This document shows positions 1 to 7,487 of a DNA stretch of 25,975 bases, piece by piece. Positions within the stretch are counted from its first letter, which is position 1. Each line of letters begins with the position of its first letter. Below the pieces are notes generated by a model. The model ran no database searches. It was given only the letters and a program-made list of their open reading frames with translations, and had not been told where the DNA came from. Made by a program: the position numbers and the translations under genes. Source of the DNA: an uncultured Terriglobus sp. (GTDB taxonomy: Bacteria; Acidobacteriota; Terriglobia; Terriglobales; Acidobacteriaceae); the NCBI GenBank assembly GCA_937871605.1, contig CALMRM010000012.1:1-25975 (forward strand), written 5' to 3'.

Positions 1-36
1 GCTTTAGCCATGCCAACACTCGCCTTCTCTCCTGAT

Positions 37-88
37 GGCTTTAGCCGCTGAGGTCTGCTTTTCACAGCGGACCTCGGGGGCTAAAGCC
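37..88. repeat. Long imperfect inverted repeat (REP-like hairpin)
   Basis: Two 22-nt arms (37-58 and 67-88) flank an 8-nt spacer. By hand alignment 21 of 22 positions can pair as RNA, two of them as G-U. The arms begin and end with the motif GGCTTTAGCC / GGCTAAAGCC. Another half motif (GCTTTAGCC) sits at 1-9, so the window probably opens inside a cluster of such elements. No gene overlaps it. Whether it is dispersed through the genome cannot be seen from one window. Confidence 0.6.
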
Positions 89-110
89 CGGTCTCTGATC
101 CGGACCTTCT

Positions 111-187
111 GGCACAGCTGAAGCTGTGCCCTTCTGCCAGCTACAGCTTACGGCACAGCTGAAGCTGTGCCTTCTGCCAGCTACAGC
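111..187. repeat. Two tandem copies of a 36-37 nt palindromic repeat
   Basis: Copy one starts at 111 and copy two at 152, ending at 187. They are identical except for one extra C in copy one. Each opens with an 8-bp perfect hairpin, GGCACAGC-TGAA-GCTGTGCC, and continues with a shared tail, CTTCTGCCAGCTACAGC. With the inverted repeat at 37-88 this fills most of the 311 nt before the first gene; the rest (188-311) shows no other gene. Two copies this close together are not enough for a CRISPR array. Confidence 0.7.
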
Positions 188-311
188 CTGTACTTCGATG
201 GTGAGTTCAAAGTCGGTCGAAAAGCGGCGCGCAAACGTAGCTTTTTTGCAGGTGCGATAGGCTGATGCGGGGGACGCTGCGCGCCATTGCCGCCGTTCCA
301 GAGGAGACAGT

Positions 312-2558
312 GTGAACGAGACAAGCGTGCTGCAGATGAACCGGCGTGCATTCCTGCGCAACGGAGGCTTGGCGGCAGCCGCGGTTGTGGCAACGGCCGA
401 GGGTGCAACCGCTTCGGCAGAACCGCCCGCGCTCGCTGCTGCAGATGGTGCCGCATCCGGCAGCGCGGCCGATCTTGTCTCCTTCGTCAACCTCCTGCAG
501 GGCACCAATTCCGAGTACGAGTTTTCGCGCGGCAACACCCTGCCCATCGCCGCGATGCCCTTTGGCATGGCGCACTGGACGCTGCAGTCGCGCCCGCGCG
601 ACGGCTGGATGTTCCAGCCCAATGAACGCCGCCTGCAGGGCTTCCGCCTTACCCACCAGCTGAGCCCTTGGCTGGGCGACTACGGCAACGCCACCTTTAT
701 GCCGGTGTGCGGTACTGTGCGGCCCGACCCCGCGTCGCGCGGCTCGTCCTTCCGGCCGGAGGAGTCGAAGCTCCTTCCGCACAGCATGCAGGTGGAACTG
801 CTGCGTTACGGCATCGACGCGGAGCTGATCCCGACCGAGCGCGGCTGCATCATCACAGCAAAATTCCGCAAGGCGGGCGACCGCACCTTTTTCTTCGATA
901 TACCCGGCGAGAAGCTCACGCCAGAGTTGCAGCAGGACGCCTCCACGCGCACGCTGCGCTTTACCAGCAGCCACAACAACGGCGGCGTCGCGCCCGGCTT
1001 TGCCACGTACTACGTGCTGCGGTTTGCGCAGCCATGGACGAAGTTCGAGTCGCGCACGGTCAAGGATCACCACACTGGCATTGTCTCGCTCGGGCCGGAT
1101 ACGCAATCGATGGAAGTGCGCATCGCCACGTCGTTTATCTCGTTCGAGCAGGCACAACTGAACCTGGATCGCGAGATCGGCACCAAGTCCGCGGATGCGT
1201 TGCGCGAGGAGGGCAAGGCTGTCTGGAACAAGCATCTTGGCCGTATCGAGATCGGCGGCGCGACGCCGGTGCAGCAGCGCACCTTCTATAGCTGCATGTA
1301 CCGCACGCTGCTGTTTCCGCGCATGTGGCACGAGCCCGCGGCGGACGGTACCATGCACCACCGTAGCGCCTTCAACGGGAAGGTGGAGCCGGGCGTCATG
1401 TATGCCGACCACGGCTACTGGGACGTCTATCGCGCCTGGTATCCCATGATGACCATCCTGTTTCCGGAGCGGCTGGGCGAAATTTTGCAGGCCTGGGTCA
1501 ACGTGTCGAAGGAAGGCGGCTGGCTGCCGCAGTTTCCGTGCCCGGGTTACCGCGCGTGCATGACGGGTAGCCTCATCGATTCGGTCTTCGGAGACGCAGC
1601 GGCGAAGGGCATCCAGGGCTACGACGTGCAGGCCGCGTACGCTGGCCTGAAGAAGCACGCCACACAGCCCGGCGACCCAGACAAGGGCTGGGGACGCCGC
1701 GGCATTACCGAGTACATCAAGTACGGCTACGCGCCCGCGGGCATGGTGGACCAGGCCGCTGCGGAGACAGTCGATCAGGCATACGGTGACTTCTGCATTG
1801 CGCAGGTGGCCAAGGCTGCCGGGCATGCGGACGACGCGGCGATGTTTCTGAAGCGATCGGAGAACTGGAAGCACATCTTCGACCCGGGCACGGGCTTTAT
1901 TCGCGGTAAGAAGGCGGATGGCACGTGGCTGACGCCGTTCGACCCCATTCAGTGGGGCAATCCGTATGTGGAGGGCGGCCCGTGGCAGCACCGCTGGGAC
2001 GCGCCGCACGATGAGGAAACACTGTTCACCATGCTCGGCAGCAAGGAGAAAGCGGTAGCCGCGCTGGAAGAGATGATCACCATGGCGCCGGACTTCAACA
2101 CGGGCGCGTATGGGCAGGAAATCCACGAAATGTCAGAGATGGCGGCGGTCCACTTCGGCCAGTACGCACACTCGAACCAGCCGGTGCATCACGTACTGTA
2201 CCTGTTTACCGCTGCAGGCCGTCGCGATCGCACCGCCTACTGGGCGCGCCGCGTGATGAACGAGCTGTACACGCCGGACACCTTTGCGGGTGACGAGGAC
2301 ACCGGCAGCATGGCCGCGTGGTACGTGCTCAGCGCCCTGGGCTTTTACCCGCTGTGCCCCGGCAAGCCGGAGTACGTGTTGGGCGGTGCCCTGTTTCCAC
2401 GGGCCACGGTTCATCTGCCGAACGGCAAGGAACTCGTCGTCGAGCGCGCGGCCAAGGGCAAGGAGGACGGGCCAGTACGCCTGGGTGCGAAGACGTTGAC
2501 TGCGACCATTACCCATGATGAGGTGCTGGCGGGCGGCAGGCTCAGCTTTCCGGCATAA
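312..2558 (+). CDS. Tat-exported GH92 family alpha-mannosidase
   Basis: Predicted glycoside hydrolase family 92 exo-alpha-mannosidase, a calcium-dependent family that trims mannose from glycans or mannosides outside the cytoplasm. It is 748 residues long, a normal GH92 length. A twin-arginine signal (NRRAFLRNGG, residues 10-19, then an Ala-rich stretch) predicts Tat export. Family blocks in order are HGYWDVYRAWYPM (about 368-380), VEGGPWQHRWD (553-563, with Glu554 in the likely general-acid position), a segment resembling the family's substrate-binding loop (YAHSNQPVHH) and GDEDTGSMAAWY (660-671, carrying the acidic catalytic-base region). The start is GTG at 312 behind GAGGAG at 301-306; an in-frame ATG at 336 would also keep the Tat signal. 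It is transcribed alone and followed by a hairpin at 2563. The family is certain; the exact linkage cleaved is not. Confidence 0.93.
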   Translation: MNETSVLQMNRRAFLRNGGLAAAAVVATAEGATASAEPPALAAADGAASGSAADLVSFVNLLQGTNSEYEFSRGNTLPIAAMPFGMAHWTLQSRPRDGWMFQPNERRLQGFRLTHQLSPWLGDYGNATFMPVCGTVRPDPASRGSSFRPEESKLLPHSMQVELLRYGIDAELIPTERGCIITAKFRKAGDRTFFFDIPGEKLTPELQQDASTRTLRFTSSHNNGGVAPGFATYYVLRFAQPWTKFESRTVKDHHTGIVSLGPDTQSMEVRIATSFISFEQAQLNLDREIGTKSADALREEGKAVWNKHLGRIEIGGATPVQQRTFYSCMYRTLLFPRMWHEPAADGTMHHRSAFNGKVEPGVMYADHGYWDVYRAWYPMMTILFPERLGEILQAWVNVSKEGGWLPQFPCPGYRACMTGSLIDSVFGDAAAKGIQGYDVQAAYAGLKKHATQPGDPDKGWGRRGITEYIKYGYAPAGMVDQAAAETVDQAYGDFCIAQVAKAAGHADDAAMFLKRSENWKHIFDPGTGFIRGKKADGTWLTPFDPIQWGNPYVEGGPWQHRWDAPHDEETLFTMLGSKEKAVAALEEMITMAPDFNTGAYGQEIHEMSEMAAVHFGQYAHSNQPVHHVLYLFTAAGRRDRTAYWARRVMNELYTPDTFAGDEDTGSMAAWYVLSALGFYPLCPGKPEYVLGGALFPRATVHLPNGKELVVERAAKGKEDGPVRLGAKTLTATITHDEVLAGGRLSFPA

Positions 2559-2562
2559 AAAC

Positions 2563-2585
2563 AGGACCGGCGCGTTACCGGTCCT
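2563..2585 (-). terminator. Rho-independent terminator between convergent genes
   Basis: Perfect 8-bp stem AGGACCGG / CCGGTCCT with a 7-nt loop. On the minus strand it is followed by GTTTTTA, a T tract suited to terminating the small secreted-protein gene. On the plus strand it has no T tract, so it would serve the mannosidase gene less well. Confidence 0.7.
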
Positions 2586-2608
2586 ATTGCGCTTTCGAAC
2601 CGTGCAAA

Positions 2609-2911
2609 CTAGCGGGGCGTAGTCGAGCCGCTGCCGCTGGTCCCGATGCCTGAACCGCTGCCGTTGGTCGAACCGCTTGCGTCGGTTCCGCTGCCTGGGG
2701 AGCCTGAGTTGCCTGTGTTGCTGGTCGTGCTGCTGGGGTGCTTTTTGTGCTTGTGGGTCGTGGTTGTCTGACCGCTGGTGCTGTTGCTATCCGTGCCGCC
2801 GTTGTTGTTGCCGGCACCCGGCGCGCCCTGCTTGCCGCCCATGTCTTGCGCAAATCCTACGCTGGCCACTGTGCTGAGCACGACGATTGCTGCGATGCGA
2901 TGGAGCTTCAT
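2609..2911 (-). CDS. Small secreted low-complexity Gly/Ser/Thr/Asn-rich protein
   Basis: A 100-residue protein of unknown function. Residues 1-21 are a Sec signal peptide (MKLHRIAAIVV... ending VGFAQ, likely cleaved after Ala-Gln). The mature part is almost entirely Gly, Ser, Thr and Asn with a small basic cluster THKHKKH near residues 52-58, so it is probably disordered. The ATG at 2911 is preferred because a GAAGAGG ribosome site lies just upstream and the signal peptide begins exactly there; the frame stays open further upstream without plausible protein sequence. It ends next to a good minus-strand terminator at 2563-2585. It is divergent from the DUF1080 gene. No catalytic motif is visible; a surface or envelope-associated role is only a guess. 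Confidence 0.6.
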   Translation of the reverse strand: MKLHRIAAIVVLSTVASVGFAQDMGGKQGAPGAGNNNGGTDSNSTSGQTTTTHKHKKHPSSTTSNTGNSGSPGSGTDASGSTNGSGSGIGTSGSGSTTPR

Positions 2912-3099
2912 ACGTAATACCTCTTCGCTGTCGGATGCGGGCGTTGCCACACCCACCTGTGCAGGAAGTCTGCCTCGCCGCGTAATGGCAGATGCGCCAC
3001 GGTGTTTGAGCCGGGCTGCGATCAAGAGAAGAACTCTCCGTGAAGTCTCTGCAACACCCGCACGCGCGATGTGCTGCGCTACGGGTACACTCCTTGCGG

Positions 3100-4071
3100 A
3101 TGATGACCTCTCGTTTCTTTGCCCCCGTTTTGGCCGCCGCACTGGCCGCCACCGCCGCCGCGCAGGACAGCAAGGCCTTTCTGGGCCGGTGGGACTTTAC
3201 CGCCACGCCCGCAAACGGGGGCAAGTCGTTTTCGCAGTGGATGGAGCTCTCCGACGCGGGCGGCACGCTCGAGGGCAAGGTGCAGCCGCGCGGCGGCGCA
3301 TGGCAGCCCATCCTGGGCGCTCACATGGACGGGGACAAGCTCATTGTGGACCTCGCACATGGGCCGAACGCCCCGGCGGCGCACTGGGAGCTGACGGCTG
3401 CAGACGGCAAGCTCTCGGGCGTGGAGAAGCGTGGCGACCCGGGCAGCAGTACGGATGGTCCCACACTGGCCGGTGTAAAGGCACCGCTGCTGGACCGCCC
3501 CATGCCAAAGGCGTGGACCAAGCCTGAGCCCATCTTCGACGGCAAGGACCTGAACGGCTGGCAGCCCATTGGCGCGGTCGACAACAACCGTTGGATCGCG
3601 CGCGACAACATGCTGGTCAACGACAACCCGGAGATACCCGGCGGCCGTCCCAAGCCTGCGGCCAACATCGAAACCACGCGCAAGTTTCAGGACTTTAAAC
3701 TGCACATTGAGGTCAACTGCCCGGAGGGCGGCAACAGCGGCATCTACCTGCGAGGCCGCTATGAGCTGCAGGTGGGTACCGAGGGCGGCAAGCTGCCCAC
3801 GCACGAAATGGGTGCCATCTACAGCTGGTACCCGCCGCCGGCTGGCGCAGAGAACAACCTGGGCCAGTGGACCAGCTATGACGTCACGCTGGTGGGCCGC
3901 CATGTGACCGTGTACCGCGATGGCAAGCTGTACCACGACAACGTCGAACTGCCCGGCCCCACTGGCGGCGCACTCGACAGTAACGAGGCGGAACCCGGGC
4001 CCTTCTACCTGCAGGGCGACCACCACGGCGTTATCCAGTACCGCAACATCACCGTCGCTGTGCCACGGTAA
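3100..4071 (+). CDS. Secreted DUF1080 (3-keto-disaccharide hydrolase-like) protein
   Basis: Exported protein of 323 residues. Residues 1-20 form a signal peptide (MMTSRFFAPVLAAALAATAAAQ). Residues about 25-125 are a beta-rich N-terminal segment that I cannot assign to a family. From about residue 145 to the end is a DUF1080/PF06439 domain, a concanavalin-like fold found in 3-keto-glycoside hydrolases and many secreted proteins. Signature segments are FDGKDLNGWQ, GNSGIYLRGRYELQV and FYLQGDHHGVIQYRN near the C-terminus. The start is one of two adjacent ATGs (3100 or 3103) at the signal peptide; the ribosome site is weak. The frame is open back to 3040, but that extension does not look like a protein. 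A polysaccharide or disaccharide substrate is likely but unproven. It sits near the GH92 gene but is not in an operon with it. Confidence 0.85.
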   Translation: MMTSRFFAPVLAAALAATAAAQDSKAFLGRWDFTATPANGGKSFSQWMELSDAGGTLEGKVQPRGGAWQPILGAHMDGDKLIVDLAHGPNAPAAHWELTAADGKLSGVEKRGDPGSSTDGPTLAGVKAPLLDRPMPKAWTKPEPIFDGKDLNGWQPIGAVDNNRWIARDNMLVNDNPEIPGGRPKPAANIETTRKFQDFKLHIEVNCPEGGNSGIYLRGRYELQVGTEGGKLPTHEMGAIYSWYPPPAGAENNLGQWTSYDVTLVGRHVTVYRDGKLYHDNVELPGPTGGALDSNEAEPGPFYLQGDHHGVIQYRNITVAVPR

Positions 4072-4259
4072 GCAGGGACTTGCACGGCTGGCGTCAAGAG
4101 ACGCCACGCAGTGGAGCGGGCATCCTCGCAAAGGCTTTGCGCACCTGACTGAGGGCGAGACAGCGGCTGCAGGTATCGACCCGAAGGCTGCTCTCATCAA
4201 TCTTTCCTAGGCATGACCCGTCCCGCGGGCTGGGCAGCCCTCCCACTCAAGAGGAAGCA

Positions 4260-5042
4260 ATGGACACCACCACACTTGTGTGCCTGTTTCACCACGAAGC
4301 AGCAGCACAGGCCGCGGTCCAAGACCTGCGGCAGGCCGGCTTCTCCGACTCGGCTATTACCGTTCTAGGCGATGGAGCCAGCACGTCAAACGGCGACACC
4401 ACGGAACAGCTGAACAAACTAGGACTCGCCGAACTCGGCATGCCCGACCGCGACTACGACCACCTCAAGCAAGGCGTGCGCGAGGGCGGCACTGTGGTGT
4501 CCGTGACCGCCACAGACACACAGGCGGATACGGTCGAAAACATCTTTGCTAAGCATAGCGCCGGCAAAATCGACGAAGCCGAGGCGAAGTACGCGGAGCC
4601 GGCACTCGCGGCTGTCCCACCAGCAACTGGTGTGAGTGCAGTCGAGGCCGAAGGTGGGGTCATCCCCGTCGTGGCCGAGGAGCTGCTGGTAGGCAAACGC
4701 TCCGTGGATGCGGGCGGTGTACGCCTCTTCCGCCGCGTTGTGGAGATTCCCGTGGAGGAGTCAGTGGTGCTGCGGGAAGAGCGCATCCACATGGATCGCG
4801 TGCCCGTCGATCGTCCCGTCTCCAGCGCGGATGCTGCCTTTCAGCCGCTCGCGGTGGAATTGACGGAGACCGAAGAGGTGGCCGTCGTCGGCAAGGAAGC
4901 GCGTGTGGTTGAGGAGATCGTGGTCAACAAGGCTGCGGTCGAACACACCGAGACCGTGCACGAGACGCTGCGGCACACCGAGGTGGCTGTGGAAGAGTTG
5001 CAGGCCGAACCCTCGTCTTCTACCGTTCGAAGCACCAAGTAA
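4260..5042 (+). CDS. YflT-DUF2382 (YsnF/AvaK-like) stress protein
   Basis: A 260-residue protein without signal peptide. Residues about 4-100 resemble the heat-induced YflT / general stress 17M domain (start TLVCLFHHEAAAQAAV), and residues about 134-250 form a DUF2382 (YsnF/AvaK) domain, with VVAEELLVGKRSV, RVVEIPVEESVVLREE and a final block of E-T-V-H-E-T-L-R type. DUF2382 proteins accompany stress responses in many bacteria, but no biochemical activity is established. The ATG at 4260 has AGAGGAAG directly upstream. It is the first gene of a co-directional block; the OmpA-like gene follows after 92 nt. The 188 nt before it contain no recognisable gene or strong promoter. Confidence 0.87.
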   Translation: MDTTTLVCLFHHEAAAQAAVQDLRQAGFSDSAITVLGDGASTSNGDTTEQLNKLGLAELGMPDRDYDHLKQGVREGGTVVSVTATDTQADTVENIFAKHSAGKIDEAEAKYAEPALAAVPPATGVSAVEAEGGVIPVVAEELLVGKRSVDAGGVRLFRRVVEIPVEESVVLREERIHMDRVPVDRPVSSADAAFQPLAVELTETEEVAVVGKEARVVEEIVVNKAAVEHTETVHETLRHTEVAVEELQAEPSSSTVRSTK

Positions 5043-5134
5043 CGCACCCGCGCACCGCACAGAGTGGAGGCGTCGCTGCATAGCGCCGCACCTGTGTGAA
5101 TCGCATACCCGTCGCATTACTCTCGGAGACCCCT

Positions 5135-5644
5135 ATGGCTGACCGTATCAAGGTATACGAAGAAAAAACCCGCAAGGGCGTACCTGTTTGGGCGTGGCTG
5201 TTGCCGCTCCTGTTACTTGCACTGTTGGCGTTGCTGTTCCTGCGCCACCGTCCTGCAGCACCCGCCACCGATGCCGCGGTGCCCGCAACGGCGACTGCAG
5301 CCACGGGTCTGCCCAGCCTTGGTGCCGTGCACTTCGAGACGGACCAGGCCACGCTGACCCCGGACGACCAGGCCACGCTTGATCGCGCAGCTGAGGCTAT
5401 GAAGGGGAATCCCAATGTGCGGCTGCGCCTGGAAGGCTACACCGACAGCACTGGGTCCGATACCCACAACCTCTCACTTTCGCAGCAGCGCGCACTAGCC
5501 GTGGGCACGTATCTGAAGGGCAAGGGCGTGGACACCAGCCACCTCAGCGGCGAGGGCTTCGGCCCAGCCAATCCGGCTGACACCAACAGCACAGCGGCAG
5601 GCAAGGCGGACAACCGCCGCGTGGAACTGTACACACAGCCGTAA
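5135..5644 (+). CDS. Inner-membrane-anchored OmpA-like peptidoglycan-binding protein
   Basis: A 169-residue protein. After a short charged cytoplasmic tail there is one hydrophobic membrane segment (about residues 18-37, very Leu-rich), an Ala/Thr/Pro linker, and a C-terminal OmpA domain from about residue 60. The domain shows VHFETDQATLTPD, LEGYTDSTGSDTHNLSLSQQ and the closing NRRVEL, including the Asp and Arg of the family that bind diaminopimelate in peptidoglycan. It is predicted to tether the inner membrane to the cell wall from the periplasmic side. The ATG at 5135 is chosen over an in-frame codon at 5096 because GGAG lies at 5125-5128, six bases upstream. It sits between two DUF2382 genes, 92 nt after one and 37 nt before the next, so an envelope-stress role for the operon is likely. 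Confidence 0.88.
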   Translation: MADRIKVYEEKTRKGVPVWAWLLPLLLLALLALLFLRHRPAAPATDAAVPATATAATGLPSLGAVHFETDQATLTPDDQATLDRAAEAMKGNPNVRLRLEGYTDSTGSDTHNLSLSQQRALAVGTYLKGKGVDTSHLSGEGFGPANPADTNSTAAGKADNRRVELYTQP

Positions 5645-5681
5645 CCTTTTATCGCTACACCTTCACCCAAGGAGAATCTGT

Positions 5682-6560
5682 ATGTCGAAGACCGTGGTAG
5701 GACTGTTCAGCAGCATGGCAGAGGCGCAGCGCGTCAAGCAACTCGTGCTCTCATCCGGTAACATCAACGCCAGCGATGTCAAGGTAGTGGCTAACCATGC
5801 CGAAGACGACTACCAGGGCACGGAGCACGCAGGTGCGGGCATTGGCGACAAGGTAAGCAATTTCTTCAAGTCGCTGACAGGCGGCGACGAAGACTCCCAT
5901 AAGCATTACGCCAGCGGCCTGAATAGCGGCGGCGCGCTGCTGACCGTCAAGGCAGAGGACAACGAGGCGCAGGGCGTCGTGGTGCTGCTGCGTGAAAATG
6001 GCGCGCGTGAGATTGAGAACGGCAGCGTCGAGACGGACTCGAACTACACCGACATCTCTGCCGGCTTGCCTGGCACCACCAGCACGCTGGCCGGTGACAC
6101 TACGGCTTCCGGCTACGCCACAGGCACAGACTATACGGCTGGCCGCACCGCGGACGTCACGGCCGGAACAGCGATCCCCATCGTTGAGGAGAACCTGGTC
6201 GTCGGCAAGCGTGAAGTCGATCGCGGCGGCGTGCGCGTGTACTCGCACCTGGTGGAGGAGCCTGTCTCTGCCGACGTCTCGCTGCGTGATGAGGTCATCC
6301 GTGTGGAGCGCCGCGCCGTGGATCGTCCCGCCAGCTTCGAGGACTTCAATCCGGGGGACCGTGCCATTGAGGTGCGTGCATCCGGCGAGGAGGCTGTGGT
6401 CGGCAAGACTGCGCGCGTTGTGGAAGAGGTAGTGGTGGGCAAGAGCAGCGCCGAGCACACCGAAGCCGTTCGCGACACGGTGCGTCGTACCGAAGTCGAC
6501 GTGGAAGAGATTCCAGGCGAGACAGTCACCGGCTCGACAAACCTCCGGGACACGCTGTAG
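5682..6560 (+). CDS. YflT-like/DUF2382 stress protein, second paralogue
   Basis: A 292-residue protein paralogous to the product at 4260-5042. An N-terminal YflT-like region (MSKTVVGLFSSMAEAQRV, residues 1 to about 110) is followed by a Ser/Thr/Gly-rich linker (about 115-160) and a DUF2382 domain (about 163-280) with IPIVEENLVVGKREV, RVYSHLVEEPVSADVSLRDE and a final TEAVRDTVRRTEVDVEEI block. It has no signal peptide. The ATG at 5682 follows a strong AAGGAG at 5669-5674. Only 37 nt separate it from the OmpA-like gene, supporting one transcript. A 12-bp hairpin follows the stop codon. Confidence 0.88.
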   Translation: MSKTVVGLFSSMAEAQRVKQLVLSSGNINASDVKVVANHAEDDYQGTEHAGAGIGDKVSNFFKSLTGGDEDSHKHYASGLNSGGALLTVKAEDNEAQGVVVLLRENGAREIENGSVETDSNYTDISAGLPGTTSTLAGDTTASGYATGTDYTAGRTADVTAGTAIPIVEENLVVGKREVDRGGVRVYSHLVEEPVSADVSLRDEVIRVERRAVDRPASFEDFNPGDRAIEVRASGEEAVVGKTARVVEEVVVGKSSAEHTEAVRDTVRRTEVDVEEIPGETVTGSTNLRDTL

Positions 6561-6572
6561 ATCAGGGTTTGG

Positions 6573-6606
6573 CAGGCATGGCGCTGCCGCAAACGCGCCA
6601 TGCCTG
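6573..6606. terminator. 12-bp perfect hairpin after second DUF2382 gene
   Basis: Arms CAGGCATGGCGC (6573-6584) and GCGCCATGCCTG (6595-6606) pair perfectly around a 10-nt loop. No T tract follows, so it may be a Rho-dependent or partial terminator, an mRNA-stabilising hairpin, or a repeat element. It separates the third DUF2382 gene from the two-paralogue/OmpA block. Confidence 0.45.
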
Positions 6607-6693
6607 CGATCCGGCGTCTCTATGGAGAACGCCCACGGCCGTCAGGCGCACACCAAAAACGCCTAATGCGTCAAGCGTTCGTATCGTTTTTCT

Positions 6694-6698
6694 GGGAG
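6694..6698 (+). promoter_or_regulatory. Ribosome binding site GGGAG for a GTG start
   Basis: GGGAG lies seven bases before the GTG at 6706. It fixes that codon as the start of the third DUF2382 gene. Confidence 0.6.
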
Positions 6699-6705
6699 AA
6701 CAGCT

Positions 6706-7329
6706 GTGGCAGAAACTTCAATTCCCACCCCGCTGCAAGTAGAGCAACCGGGCATGGCCTCGATCGAAATACACGGTGTACTCAATCCTGCTTCCGCAGT
6801 GACAGAGCTGCGCCTGAGCGACGGCACAGCAGTTCGGCTATCCACGGCAGCGTTACTGCAGAGTGCCACGGCCGCTCCCCAGGCCAGCGCCTCGCTGGAC
6901 GAGCCGGAGACTGGACCCGCAGCGTGGACGGCTGGTGTTGATTCGGCTGTAGGCGGAAACCTAACGATACCCATTGCCGAGGAACAGCTGCATGTCGGCA
7001 AAGAGGTGATCGAGACTGGTAAGGTACGCCTGCGGAAAACCGTGCAGGAGTATGAGACCGCACTGGACGAGATGCTCGCCGTCCGCTCGTACGATGTTGA
7101 GCGCATCGTGCTGAACCAGCCAGTGGAGTCAGCTCCAGCCACCCGGCAGGAGGGTGACACCACCATCTACTCGCTCGTGGAAGAGCAGCTTGTCCTCACC
7201 CGCCAACTCGTGCTCAAGGAAGAGTTGCGTGTAACCCGCCGCGACACCGAGCGCCACGATACTCAGCCAGTCACCCTGCGCCGCGAAGTGCTTGAGATTG
7301 AGCGCGAACCGCTGGGGCGAGATGACTAA
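6706..7329 (+). CDS. Short DUF2382 protein lacking the YflT domain
   Basis: A 207-residue protein, third DUF2382 paralogue of the block. Residues about 87-200 match the domain: LTIPIAEEQLHVGKEV, TGKVRLRKTVQEYE, a second VEEQLVLTRQLVLKEELRV unit and TLRREVLEIER at the end. In place of the YflT domain it has a distinct 80-residue N-terminus containing ELRLSDGTAVRLSTAALL, which could be a small beta domain but is not recognised. The start is GTG at 6706. The gap of 145 nt with a hairpin upstream suggests reduced read-through or separate control from the preceding operon. No signal peptide or membrane segment is visible. A cytoplasmic stress role is inferred from family and neighbours only. Confidence 0.83.
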   Translation: MAETSIPTPLQVEQPGMASIEIHGVLNPASAVTELRLSDGTAVRLSTAALLQSATAAPQASASLDEPETGPAAWTAGVDSAVGGNLTIPIAEEQLHVGKEVIETGKVRLRKTVQEYETALDEMLAVRSYDVERIVLNQPVESAPATRQEGDTTIYSLVEEQLVLTRQLVLKEELRVTRRDTERHDTQPVTLRREVLEIEREPLGRDD

Positions 7330-7369
7330 CGCGCGAACGGAAGTGTTTGCGGTGGCCCGCCGGCACTGA

Positions 7370-7444
7370 GGCAGATCGCCGTCCGTTTACCTGCTGGGCG
7401 ACTACTGCCTCACTGAGTACCGCAACCTCAGCCTATCGCCACCC
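7370..7444 (+). pseudogene. Possible remnant of a DUF1080 C-terminus
   Basis: One frame here reads VYLLGDYCLTEYRNLSLSP, which resembles the closing strand pair of DUF1080 domains. Compare FYLQGDHHGVIQYRNITV at the end of the intact gene at 3100-4071, which shares L-GD and YRN at the same spacing. No start codon or upstream domain precedes it, and a stop codon lies just upstream in frame (7367). It may be the last scrap of a deleted gene, or chance. Confidence 0.3.
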
Positions 7445-7487
7445 AAGTCGCAGGCGCGGCCGGGGCGGTTTACTGTTGCTTACGTCA

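Noticed and set aside
111..187. Possible CRISPR array
   Set aside because: Only two copies, virtually no spacer, internal hairpins, and no cas gene in the window.
207..2126. 639-residue open frame on the minus strand opposite the mannosidase
   Set aside because: It runs antisense to a clear GH92 gene, its translation is Arg/His/Val-rich without motifs, and long antisense frames are expected in GC-rich DNA.
3079..4200. 373-residue minus-strand frame opposite the DUF1080 gene
   Set aside because: It is a shadow of a well-supported coding region and has no recognisable domain or ribosome site.
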